A DNA stretch of 42,487 bases from JAUWMI01 sp964454265 (lineage in GTDB: Bacteria; Sumerlaeota; Sumerlaeia; MWCT01; JAUWMI01), in NCBI GenBank assembly GCA_964454265.1, contig CAYVXD010000020.1:1-42487 (forward strand), written 5' to 3'. Positions 32,955-40,709 of this stretch are shown piece by piece (position 1 is the stretch's first letter; every line of letters begins with the position of its first letter). The position numbers and the translations under genes are program-made. The notes under the pieces were generated by a model. The model was not told the DNA's origin and searched no databases. It saw nothing but the letters and a program-made list of their open reading frames with translations.

Positions 32955-33161
32955 CTAGAACTCCTGAAGCCAATTCTTGTTAATTTCGTCCTCGATAAGG
33001 CGCTGGTGCTTTATTTCCTCCTTGGCAAGAAAGTCGAACATCTTCTGCACCGATTGATCCTTCACCACCTCTGCCGCCTTTTTATACAGCGCATAGGCCT
33101 CCTTTTCTTTTTCCAGTGCGATGGTTAATGCTTCGTACGGAGTGGTATTTTCGTCAATCAT
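32955..33161 (-). CDS. Half-size ferritin-like (rubrerythrin-related) protein
   Basis: The 68-residue protein consists of two helices with ferritin-like metal-ligand patterns: E-K-E-K-E-A-Y-x-L-Y in the first and E-E-I-K-H-Q-R-L-I-E in the second (E-x-x-H). Full rubrerythrins have four such helices plus a rubredoxin domain, so this is half of the diiron domain. It could form a four-helix bundle as a dimer, as some short ferritin-like proteins do. Its gene ends 164 bp upstream of the rubredoxin gene on the same strand, so the two may work together in oxidative-stress defence. No obvious internal deletion is visible. Confidence 0.82.
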   Translation of the reverse strand: MIDENTTPYEALTIALEKEKEAYALYKKAAEVVKDQSVQKMFDFLAKEEIKHQRLIEDEINKNWLQEF

Positions 33162-33258
33162 AATTTTCTCCTCTAATATCTAGCGATGTGAATCACCTGC
33201 AATCACGAAGCAGATCGTAATAATTGTCAGGTGAATTTAATTGTTAGGGGCTTCTTAT

Positions 33259-33882
33259 TTACTCGGTTGCTCCGTGCTTTCGCAGAAGTTTAGAGAACTC
33301 TTCTGTTCGTGAGCACTGTAGTGGAGTACGGCCATTGCATCGAGCGGTGATATCAGCACCATGAGCCAGCAGAAGCGCGGCTACGTCTGTGTGCCCGCCA
33401 TAGGCCGCGGAGTGCAGTGGCATCCGGTCGTAGGAGGCCTTGGCGTTGACGTTAGCGCCTCTGGACAGAAGAAATTTGGCCATCTCAGTCTGACCAGAGG
33501 AGGCTGCACAATGCAGAGCTGTCATATCGTCTGTGCCCTTCATGTTAACATCGGCTCCGCGATCCAGAAGGAGTTCGACTATCTCTTTGTGGCTGTTCAT
33601 CACAGCCCATTGCAACGGTGTTCCGCAACCTGTGCCTTTCTCAGTAACGTCAGCGCCGTGATCCAGCAGGAATTCGACCACTTCTTTGTGACCGTTCCCT
33701 GCCGCTTGGTGAAGTGCTATTTCTCCGTCCGCTGACCGTTCATTTACATCAACACCACGATCCAGGCACTTCTTAACCTTGGACAGATTGCCATCCCTCG
33801 CGGCAGTGCGTATGTTCTGGCAACCCATCATGGGTGGCTGAGCCAGTACAAACAGAAAGAAGTATATCGCCGTCTTCGTCAT
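33259..33882 (-). CDS. Ankyrin-repeat lipoprotein
   Basis: From the ATG at 33882 the protein has 207 residues. A short signal (AIYFFLFVLAQPPMMGC) ends in a lipobox-like M-G-C, suggesting a lipid-anchored envelope protein. The rest is about five to six ankyrin repeats with the usual pattern D-G-x-x-x-L-H-x-A-A-x-x-G-H-x-E-V-V-x-x-L-L-D-x-G-A-D-V, ending DITARCNGRTPLQ. Ankyrin repeats bind other proteins; the partner is unknown. An upstream ATG at 33963 exists but would bury the signal sequence. A purine-rich AAGAAAGA lies before the chosen start. Confidence 0.85.
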   Translation of the reverse strand: MTKTAIYFFLFVLAQPPMMGCQNIRTAARDGNLSKVKKCLDRGVDVNERSADGEIALHQAAGNGHKEVVEFLLDHGADVTEKGTGCGTPLQWAVMNSHKEIVELLLDRGADVNMKGTDDMTALHCAASSGQTEMAKFLLSRGANVNAKASYDRMPLHSAAYGGHTDVAALLLAHGADITARCNGRTPLQCSRTEEFSKLLRKHGATE

Positions 33883-34493
33883 GATTCTTTCTTTTCTTAG
33901 TGACTGCCCTAACAGTGTCAATACATGGCAAATTTTGTTTGATATCACCCTTATAGCACGCAATTTTTCAATATAAATATGGAAAGCTTAGAGCCGAATT
34001 TTGCATCTTCAATAAATATACAATGATAGTATGGGATTCTATAAGATTACATTATCAAAAGCAAGAATTTATGTCTGAGCGGCACGCCTATGGCGCGTCC
34101 GCTGGAGCGCCTTGTTCGGCATTATGCTCCTTTTTCAAGCTCTCATTCAGTTCTCACAATGTCTTTCGATTCCTGTCTCCTAGCCTGAAAAGGCCGGACT
34201 ATTAACAATTTAACATTTTCAAGCTAATATTCAAAAGAAGAATCCGCTCTATAAACCGGCTTATCTATTCTCTTGATTAAGGATTGCCACAGAGTCACAG
34301 AGATTTTTTGTGTCTTTGTGCCCTTCAGGGTGAACCTTCAGGGTGAACCCTTGGTGGTGATCATTCAAAGATAACCACGAAGACACGAAGGCACGAAGAT
34401 TTTTATGTCTTTGTGTCTCGGTGCCTCGGTGGCGTTTACGTTAAAGGTATAATTTGGGCCATAAGAAGCTTTTTTAGAGTGCACCGAAAGAAT
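33883..34493. repeat. Intergenic region with dispersed repeats
   Basis: About 600 bp without a credible gene. 34288-34440 contains 'ccacagagtcacagagattttttgtgtctttgtg' and 'ccacgaagacacgaaggcacgaag' type repeats surrounding 34321-34351 (cccttcagggtgaaccttca...), which is an inverted copy of 30721-30752. Similar 'ccacgaagcgcacgaagata' text recurs near 38659. Confidence 0.55.
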
Positions 34494-36662
34494 TTACGCT
34501 TTCATCATTTGTTCTTTAATTCTCTCTGGAGTCATGGGTAGTTGGAACAATCTTACAGCGATGGCATCGTAAATGGCATTAGCAATCACACCGCCCATGG
34601 TAATAATGGTTGGTTCGCCTCCTCCTTGTGCAGGAGAGTTTTTGTCGTCAATTAATACAGTTTCAATTTTTGGCAACCATGTAAAACGGGGAATTTTGTA
34701 GGTGCCAAAATTGAGATCCAGGATCTTTCCACCTTTAAAGTGAATTTCCTCTGTCAGGGCGTAACCCAGTCCCATGGTAATACAGCCTTCCATTTGAAGT
34801 CTGGCCCCTTCCGGATTAATCACCAGGCCCATATCCTGCGCGCAAACAACTCGTTTAACCTGGACGCGCCCTGATTTCTTATCTACTTCGACCTCAGCCA
34901 TTGTGGCAACATACGTGCCGGAATCGATTCCGCAGGCGATTCCATAGCCGCGACCGCTGGGTGCTTTTGAGGAAGTCCAGCCGAATTTTTCAGCGGCCGC
35001 CTTGAGGACCCTCAACATTTTCTGATCTGTTAAATTTTTCAGTCGAAATTCCAGCGGGTCGATACCGGCTTTTTCTGCCATGATATCTATATGAGATTCC
35101 CTGGCGAAGGTATTGGTATTGTTGCCTGGTGCACGCCAGGGGCCGGTCGCGAAAGGATGAGTACCAGGTGTGCCACCCCACCCTGAGCCATAAACAACGG
35201 TGCGATGATGAGGGATGTTATAAAACTGTTCAGCTCCCCTTGAACCGGCAAAATAGACGTGATAATCCCAGAGTGCAAGTTTCCCGGACTCCGTCACTCC
35301 CGACTTGATTTTCACAACGGCAGCGGGTCGAAATGGATCGTAAATAAACTCCTCCTTACGGCTCCAGGCCACCTGAACAGGTTTTCCCGTCAGTTTTGCC
35401 AATCGGGCGGCTTCAACGCCTTGCTGATTGTAATTTTTCCCGCCAAAACCGCCCCCGACAAATGGTGTGATGACGTGAACATTCTCGGCAGAAAACCCGA
35501 GTGTATTTGTAATTGCACTTTGAAGACCGAACGGTGATTGCGTAGATGCCCAAACAGTAATTTTATTTCCATCAATTTTTGCCACCGCGGTATGTGGTTC
35601 TATTGGCGCGTGCGCGACATAGCTGTTCAGGTATGTTTCCTCAACAGTAATAGACGACAAGGTTTCACCGTTCTTTACATTTCCACCTTCAGCCGCAGTA
35701 CTGCCTCTTGGTGCAGTGTTGAGTAAATGTTGAAAAATGGTTTTATCGTCCACTTTAGCTGGCGGCACATCATAATCAGCCTTGATTTGGGCTAAGGCGC
35801 GTTCAGCTACGTCGGGATATTTGTGGAGAACGGCGATCAAATCACCATCCTGAACAACTTGGATGCCCATAATTTTCTGAGCCAGTGTAGTATCCACTTT
35901 CTTCAATGTGGCTCCATGGGCAGGGGGTCTTAAAATGCGGGCATACAGCATCCCGGGCAATTGAACATCACCTGCATATTGAGCTTTACCAGTAACTTTT
36001 TCCAACGCATCCGTTCTTTTCACGGGTTTACCGATAACAGTAAATTCCGACGGTTTCTTCAATGGGGCTTTATTCTCCAGCCGTTTCGTGATTTTTTTGC
36101 CTTTCGTCAGCTGGGAATAGGTAACTTGATTCTGCGGTTTGCTTTTGTCAGATATGACCCCATTTTTTGCAATTAGCCGATCTTTCGGAACTTCAAGATA
36201 CTCTGAAGCTAATTCCAATAGTATGCTTCTGGCTTCGGCTCCTGCGGCCCGGAGAGGAGGTCCGAAAAAGCGAGTGGTCATTGAACCAAACGTACCCCTG
36301 TCCCAGGGGCAGAGATCCGTATCACCCATAATCATGTCGACGGTTTCAAGAGACACATCGAGTTCTTCAGCCAGCATTTGCGCAAGTGAAGTGATGACTC
36401 CCTGGCCCATCTCAATCTTACCAGTGAAACATGTAACTCTGCCATCTTCACCTATTCTTAGATACGCGTTCAAATCAGCTGGAGTGGCAGAACGACCTGT
36501 GGATCTTCTTTGTTGAGCTAAAACCGATGTATCGCCCAATGCAAAAAGTACTATAATGCCGCCGGCTGTGAGTTTCAGGAATTCGCGCCGGTTAATGCGA
36601 TACTGAAGTGTGTTCTCTTCAAAATCGAGTTCGCAATATTCATCTTCATTTTTCATTTTCAT
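34494..36662 (-). CDS. Molybdenum hydroxylase large subunit (xanthine dehydrogenase/IorB family)
   Basis: The 722-residue molybdopterin-binding subunit would hydroxylate an aldehyde or N-heterocycle using water. It opens with a Tat-like signal (RINRREFLKLTAGGIIVLFAL), so the enzyme is probably exported folded, as for isoquinoline 1-oxidoreductase relatives. Molybdopterin contacts include GKIEMGQGVITSLAQMLAEEL near the start, the glycine-rich VGGGFGGKNY in the middle, and the catalytic Glu in GGGEPTIITMGGVIANAIYDA near the C-terminus. The ATG overlaps the stop of the upstream iron-sulphur subunit gene (4 bp). No FAD subunit is present, so electrons probably leave through a cytochrome or other carrier. 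Substrate cannot be predicted. Confidence 0.92.
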   Translation of the reverse strand: MKMKNEDEYCELDFEENTLQYRINRREFLKLTAGGIIVLFALGDTSVLAQQRRSTGRSATPADLNAYLRIGEDGRVTCFTGKIEMGQGVITSLAQMLAEELDVSLETVDMIMGDTDLCPWDRGTFGSMTTRFFGPPLRAAGAEARSILLELASEYLEVPKDRLIAKNGVISDKSKPQNQVTYSQLTKGKKITKRLENKAPLKKPSEFTVIGKPVKRTDALEKVTGKAQYAGDVQLPGMLYARILRPPAHGATLKKVDTTLAQKIMGIQVVQDGDLIAVLHKYPDVAERALAQIKADYDVPPAKVDDKTIFQHLLNTAPRGSTAAEGGNVKNGETLSSITVEETYLNSYVAHAPIEPHTAVAKIDGNKITVWASTQSPFGLQSAITNTLGFSAENVHVITPFVGGGFGGKNYNQQGVEAARLAKLTGKPVQVAWSRKEEFIYDPFRPAAVVKIKSGVTESGKLALWDYHVYFAGSRGAEQFYNIPHHRTVVYGSGWGGTPGTHPFATGPWRAPGNNTNTFARESHIDIMAEKAGIDPLEFRLKNLTDQKMLRVLKAAAEKFGWTSSKAPSGRGYGIACGIDSGTYVATMAEVEVDKKSGRVQVKRVVCAQDMGLVINPEGARLQMEGCITMGLGYALTEEIHFKGGKILDLNFGTYKIPRFTWLPKIETVLIDDKNSPAQGGGEPTIITMGGVIANAIYDAIAVRLFQLPMTPERIKEQMMKA

Positions 36663-37132
36663 TCACCTCTCATTTCTTTGGCGGCAGACTGAATGGCCTG
36701 AACGATCCGATTATGTGACCCGCAGCGGCACAAGTTGCCATCCATATTCTTAATAATGTCTGAATAAGTGGGATTCGGATTTTTTTGCAGAAAACTGTAA
36801 GCCCTCAAAATCATTCCCGGTGTGCAATATCCACATTGAAGAGCATCATGTTCGATGAAAGCCTTCTGCAAGGGATGGAGACCGCCATTTTTTGCCAATC
36901 CTTCGATTGTTGTCACTTCTTTTCCTTTGACTGACTTCACAGGCAGTAGACAGGATCGAATGGCTTTATTATCCAGTAACACAGTGCAAGAGCCGCAATA
37001 GCCTTCTCCACATCCGTATTTAGCGCTGGTTAAACCAAGATCGGTGCGTAAAACCCACAGAAGCATTCGATCGCTGTCTACGGTTAGTTTTATGGGTTTC
37101 TTGTTCAGTGTGAATTGGATGGTTTCTTCCAT
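36659..37132 (-). CDS. (2Fe-2S) subunit of molybdenum hydroxylase
   Basis: This 157-residue electron-transfer subunit carries two [2Fe-2S] clusters. The N-terminal plant-ferredoxin domain has CGEGYCGSCTVLLDNKAIRSC. The C-terminal helical domain has CGYCTPGM and, later, CRCGSH. Both sets of four cysteines are complete. No signal peptide is present, so it probably travels to the periplasm with the Tat-bearing large subunit. An AGGAGG site lies just before the ATG. It is translationally coupled to the large subunit gene, giving the IorA-IorB order. Confidence 0.94.
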   Translation of the reverse strand: MEETIQFTLNKKPIKLTVDSDRMLLWVLRTDLGLTSAKYGCGEGYCGSCTVLLDNKAIRSCLLPVKSVKGKEVTTIEGLAKNGGLHPLQKAFIEHDALQCGYCTPGMILRAYSFLQKNPNPTYSDIIKNMDGNLCRCGSHNRIVQAIQSAAKEMRGE

Positions 37133-37401
37133 AATGACCTCCTCCTTATATGCGCTTGTTGCGCGTTTCTCTAATCCTTACCCAGTACCATCGCTCATAG
37201 TCTGTTGTTTCACAGATAACCTTTCTTAACTCTTGTGAGTGTCGGGAACTTACACACTATCCTTTCATTTTCCAACATTCGTCATCTACATCTCCTAACG
37301 TTGGAAGTGAGCCGCTTCTTGGGGCCAAAGTTATAGCGGTGCACCCAAAGAAGTCGGTTTCCACTGATTTGTTATGTCTCGTCCTTTCCCAATTTTTTTC
37401 T

Positions 37402-38358
37402 CTATTCTGATTTATTGATATAATCTTGAATTTTAGAGTGTATCTCTTGATACAAAGTCTCATCAATGAAAAAATTCAAGTCACGGAATTCTTGTCTAAA
37501 ATCCTTGTCAAATGACGCACTTAATGCTGCGATGATATATGTGCTTTGCTCCACATCAGAAACCCCATCATTTTGAAATGTAAATTGATTGGAAATACCG
37601 TTCTGGAATGCTTTTGCCAGTTTCTTCAGCTTTTCCCAGCCATATGCCTCCCCATAGACAATCATTTTATAATCCAATGCCTGACTGGTTAAAACCTCCT
37701 TGATATCGAAATTTTTACCTTGTGATATGTAATATTCGTACTGGCCTTTTTGATACCTTCTCCCATTAGCAAAATCGAAGTCTAAGCTTTTTCGGGTATT
37801 CTCCTCTATCCCAAACTCTTCCAATTTAGCCAATATATGATGATAGGTATAGAATGCACTTAAAACCGCCAGGCTCTCTTGTAAAAAGGGATAAGGAAAA
37901 GCTAAGGTGCCATAAAATCCACTCGTTCCTCCAAAAAAATTATGTCCTTGCTCGTGTGCCATGACTTCCCACCTTGGGTGGCCAGAATTTTGCTCCGGGA
38001 ACGCAGAAACTCCAAGTTTAAGTCCATTCGGTGTTGTCGATCCATACGCAGAAAACTCGTATTCTATTTTTGCGAAATTATATGGTGCGATTCCATTATG
38101 CATCTCTTTTAGACTTAAGTATTGGGCATCAGTCACTCTTACTATCTGTTCTTTAGAAACGATTGATTTATCAAAAAACTCTTTGGGGAAGTTATAAAAA
38201 CCAGAATATGTTCCTTCTATAGCAATTTTCTCATCACCCACTTCTTTCTCTTCCCGAGGTGACAGGTTAGTGCCTTCTTTTTCTACACGTTCATTGTTTG
38301 AGCATCCAAGTCCGCAAATCAAGAAGCTAAATAGAGTGATGATGCAGAAATATTTCAT
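37402..38358 (-). CDS. Lipoprotein with HExxH zinc-protease-like motif
   Basis: The ATG at 38358 has AGGAG eight bases upstream and gives 318 residues. A classic lipoprotein signal (FCIITLFSFLICGLGC, lipobox L-G-C) is followed by an acidic linker. Near residue 140 the motif WEVMAHEQGHNFFGG contains H-E-x-x-H, the zinc site of gluzincin/metzincin-type peptidases, within a helix. A third ligand may come from the following section (LAFPYPFLQESLAVLSAFYTYHHI, where the Glu in Q-E-S is in a plausible position). The remainder is helical. No named family is recognised. It may be a lipid-anchored peptidase, but catalytic activity is inferred from one motif. Confidence 0.75.
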   Translation of the reverse strand: MKYFCIITLFSFLICGLGCSNNERVEKEGTNLSPREEKEVGDEKIAIEGTYSGFYNFPKEFFDKSIVSKEQIVRVTDAQYLSLKEMHNGIAPYNFAKIEYEFSAYGSTTPNGLKLGVSAFPEQNSGHPRWEVMAHEQGHNFFGGTSGFYGTLAFPYPFLQESLAVLSAFYTYHHILAKLEEFGIEENTRKSLDFDFANGRRYQKGQYEYYISQGKNFDIKEVLTSQALDYKMIVYGEAYGWEKLKKLAKAFQNGISNQFTFQNDGVSDVEQSTYIIAALSASFDKDFRQEFRDLNFFIDETLYQEIHSKIQDYINKSE

Positions 38359-39446
38359 CTCGTTACTCCTGATGTTATTTTTTATGTCCGTATTTCTCAA
38401 AGACATAACGATAGAGCTCAGCGTCGCGCCTTTGGCTCTTCATAAAAATTGTGCAACGAATGGGGTAAGGGCGCGCCTAGGCGTGCCCCTACAAAATCCG
38501 CGTGTATCCGCGTGCATCTGCGGTTACAATAATAAATATTTAAACCACAGATAAACGCAGATGAACGCAAATGAACACAGATAAATACATATGGCCTTGT
38601 GCCTGCCCTTGTATTTTTCTTCGTGATCTTCGTGGTAATTAGTTTAAATTCACCTTCTACCACGAAGCGCACGAAGATATAGGTGAGCAACCCGCCGCGG
38701 CGTGTCCCCCTACGAACACAGATAAATAGTCACTATTTTTTGTGTTGTTATCCTTAGCTATGGGGCACAAAAGTTATGATGAGCTACAAATTTAAATTTC
38801 GCGTCATTTGCTCCTTGAGCTAAAATGCCAGGCCATTTGACAACGAGCAATTTTATTCAGCTGTGTCTCTTGCGTTTATCCATTCTATTCTAATGTCACT
38901 GTGCTATTGTATTATTACATGACAGACACAGCGGGAGAAATCAATTGGAAAGTGCGCTATTCCATGATCCGTCAACCTTGCTTCGTTATGTTGGGATTAA
39001 TGCCGACGCTAGTTCATTTGCCCGCTCGTAGGGGCGGGGTTTCCCCGCCCAGGGGCGAGGCGACCTCGCCTCTACTGGCCCCGTCTCCATCGCCCATGGC
39101 ATAATTCATTCACCATTGACCCCTCTGCTCGTTATCTGGCTCGCTGTCGTTGTCCTTACCAGTACAACGCTAGCCACTGCTCTTTATGGTGCTTCCGTGT
39201 CCTTTAATAACAGGTTGACGAATTAAGTGCACTATGGAGCGGGGATGTTGTGAAAAATGCTTCGAGCCATGCCAACGATAATGAGAAGACATTTTTCTGA
39301 GGTGAGAATATTCAGGATGATCATTCCAATGCCTGAAAAGCGAAGGAAAGGAATAATACAGACAAGAAAAGCCGCCCATGACTGGTTCATGGGAAAAAGC
39401 TGGAAAAGGACATGGCAGAGCTGTTCGGGAAGGCGAACAAAAAAAA
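38359..39446. repeat. 1.1-kb repeat-rich gap before tRNA genes
   Basis: No credible gene. 38438-38586 is the inverted copy of the composite repeat at 30824-30957, including the palindrome at 38465-38492. 38650-38680 holds 'ccacgaagcgcacgaagata'. 39028-39075 is a GTAGGGGCG-family palindrome (gtaggggcggggtttccccg ... cctctac). Short frames here are translations of repeats. Confidence 0.65.
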
Positions 39447-39523
39447 TGGTAGCGGTGGAGGGACTTGAACCCCCGACACTGCGGATATGAGCCGCATGCT
39501 CTAACCAACTGAGCTACACCGCC
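39447..39523 (-). tRNA. tRNA-Met, elongator type (anticodon CAT)
   Basis: The reverse complement folds with acceptor GGCGGTG/CACCGCT (G1-U72 wobble), D arm GCTCAGTTGGTTAGAGC and anticodon stem TGCGG/CCGCA with loop CTCATAT. The T arm is GGGGG-TTCAAGT-CCCTC, the discriminator is A, and CCA is encoded. A CAT anticodon can also belong to tRNA-Ile2; overall the sequence looks like elongator Met. It is 62 bp from the initiator tRNA gene. Confidence 0.9.
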
Positions 39524-39585
39524 ACAGAAATTGAAAAGGCGATTGATGAACAGGATTTCGGGCCCATTCATCAATCACCGTAAGT

Positions 39586-39661
<76 letters not shown>

Positions 39662-40048
39662 TTAATTCCTTCAGGACTTGTCCCGAGGGGCTCGCCCCGA
39701 GGGATAAATCCTTTTTTCAGAGAGCTTTTCGTGTGAAAAGACAATTATATATTCACAAAGCCGGGCATCCCTTGTCAAGTCCTTTGTTGCCCTGTCCGAT
39801 GCGAAATGCTGGCTCTTTGTCAAATCGGTTCCCATTCCTGGATGAAGGATAATCCCCACGCACAAGGCGCATTTTCAACCTCACCTCGCCTGAGGCGGGT
39901 AAACCTTGCTCCTCTCCCCTCGGGGGAGAGGGATGGGGTGAGGGGGCTACCGGAATAGCATGAATATGACATTACCATTACAAGGCCAGAAGCATTGATT
40001 GCCTTCAGACTCAACCATTATTTTGCCAACCTGCCAGCATCAGGTGGG
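39662..40048. repeat. Intergenic region with short palindromes
   Basis: No gene is recognised. It includes gacttgtcccgaggggctcgccccgaggg near 39675-39705, and a hairpin in tcctctcccctcgggggagagggatg near 39910-39935, typical of dispersed 'ctctcccctcgggggagag' repeats. Confidence 0.45.
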
Positions 40049-40531
40049 TTAGGGCAACGTTGGTAAAGGAAGAGTCTCAACTGTCGCTCGATCAAGTATA
40101 AGGCTGCCATCGGGTGCGTCTTCCGATGAAAAGTTGAGCATGTCGAAGGAGACGAGCAAATTTTCTCCAAGGCAACTAGGCGGGGGCAAGAAGTAGAGCC
40201 GGTCGTATGTCGTGTTTGTGGTACCGGGCGAATTTGCTCCGTCGCCTGCACTTGTAATGCCGAACATGTGCGAGGCTTGAAAGTTACCGGTGTTGAACCG
40301 CAGCCGCATCTCCGGAACCTGTGCCGGGTTGGTCACGTCTGTGCGCACCTCAAATGTCCCGCGATAAAGTTTGTCCGCCTCGATTGTGATATCCGCCGGC
40401 GTGTTCACCCAGTAGGCAAAAGTATTTGTGTTCGTGAGTGCGCGGAGCTCAAGCGCACCCGCAGCATGGATATATTGAGGCGCACTGAAAAATATTGGCG
40501 CGCCGCCGGTTGTCCAGCCCGGGCGACCCAT
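40049..40531 (-). CDS. Hypothetical secreted-type beta-rich protein, probable C-terminal fragment
   Basis: The frame encodes about 160 residues with no signal peptide and no ribosome binding site. The composition (LTNTNTFAYWVNTPADITIEADKLYRGTFEVRTDV; GSLILDRATVETLPLPTLP) is that of an extracellular beta-sandwich, possibly carbohydrate-binding. An in-frame TAG lies five codons before the ATG. The adjacent upstream gene encodes an SBBP-repeat surface protein on the same strand, ending 178 bp away, so this may be the detached C-terminal part of a larger surface protein or the remnant of a second one. I recognise no family. Confidence 0.45.
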   Translation of the reverse strand: MGRPGWTTGGAPIFFSAPQYIHAAGALELRALTNTNTFAYWVNTPADITIEADKLYRGTFEVRTDVTNPAQVPEMRLRFNTGNFQASHMFGITSAGDGANSPGTTNTTYDRLYFLPPPSCLGENLLVSFDMLNFSSEDAPDGSLILDRATVETLPLPTLP

Positions 40532-40709
40532 TTCATAACAAGGCTAGAAACGCTTCTGCGCCGCTGTCTGAACCGTCAGAATCCGCGACGGGAAAAGAGA
40601 AATTCCTAAGCGCTCCCCATATTTGTCCTTTTGTCCTCAATCCGGCGATCATCAGGGTGTGTGTCAATAGCCGAAAATGGCACTCACTTTCGCTGGGATT
40701 GGTTACGAG

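Noticed and set aside
38418..38690. 90-residue minus-strand reading frame
   Set aside because: Covers the composite repeat; the peptide is a translation of the repeat text.
39671..40014. Short minus-strand frames after the tRNA genes
   Set aside because: Low-complexity and hairpin repeat translation with no ribosome binding sites.
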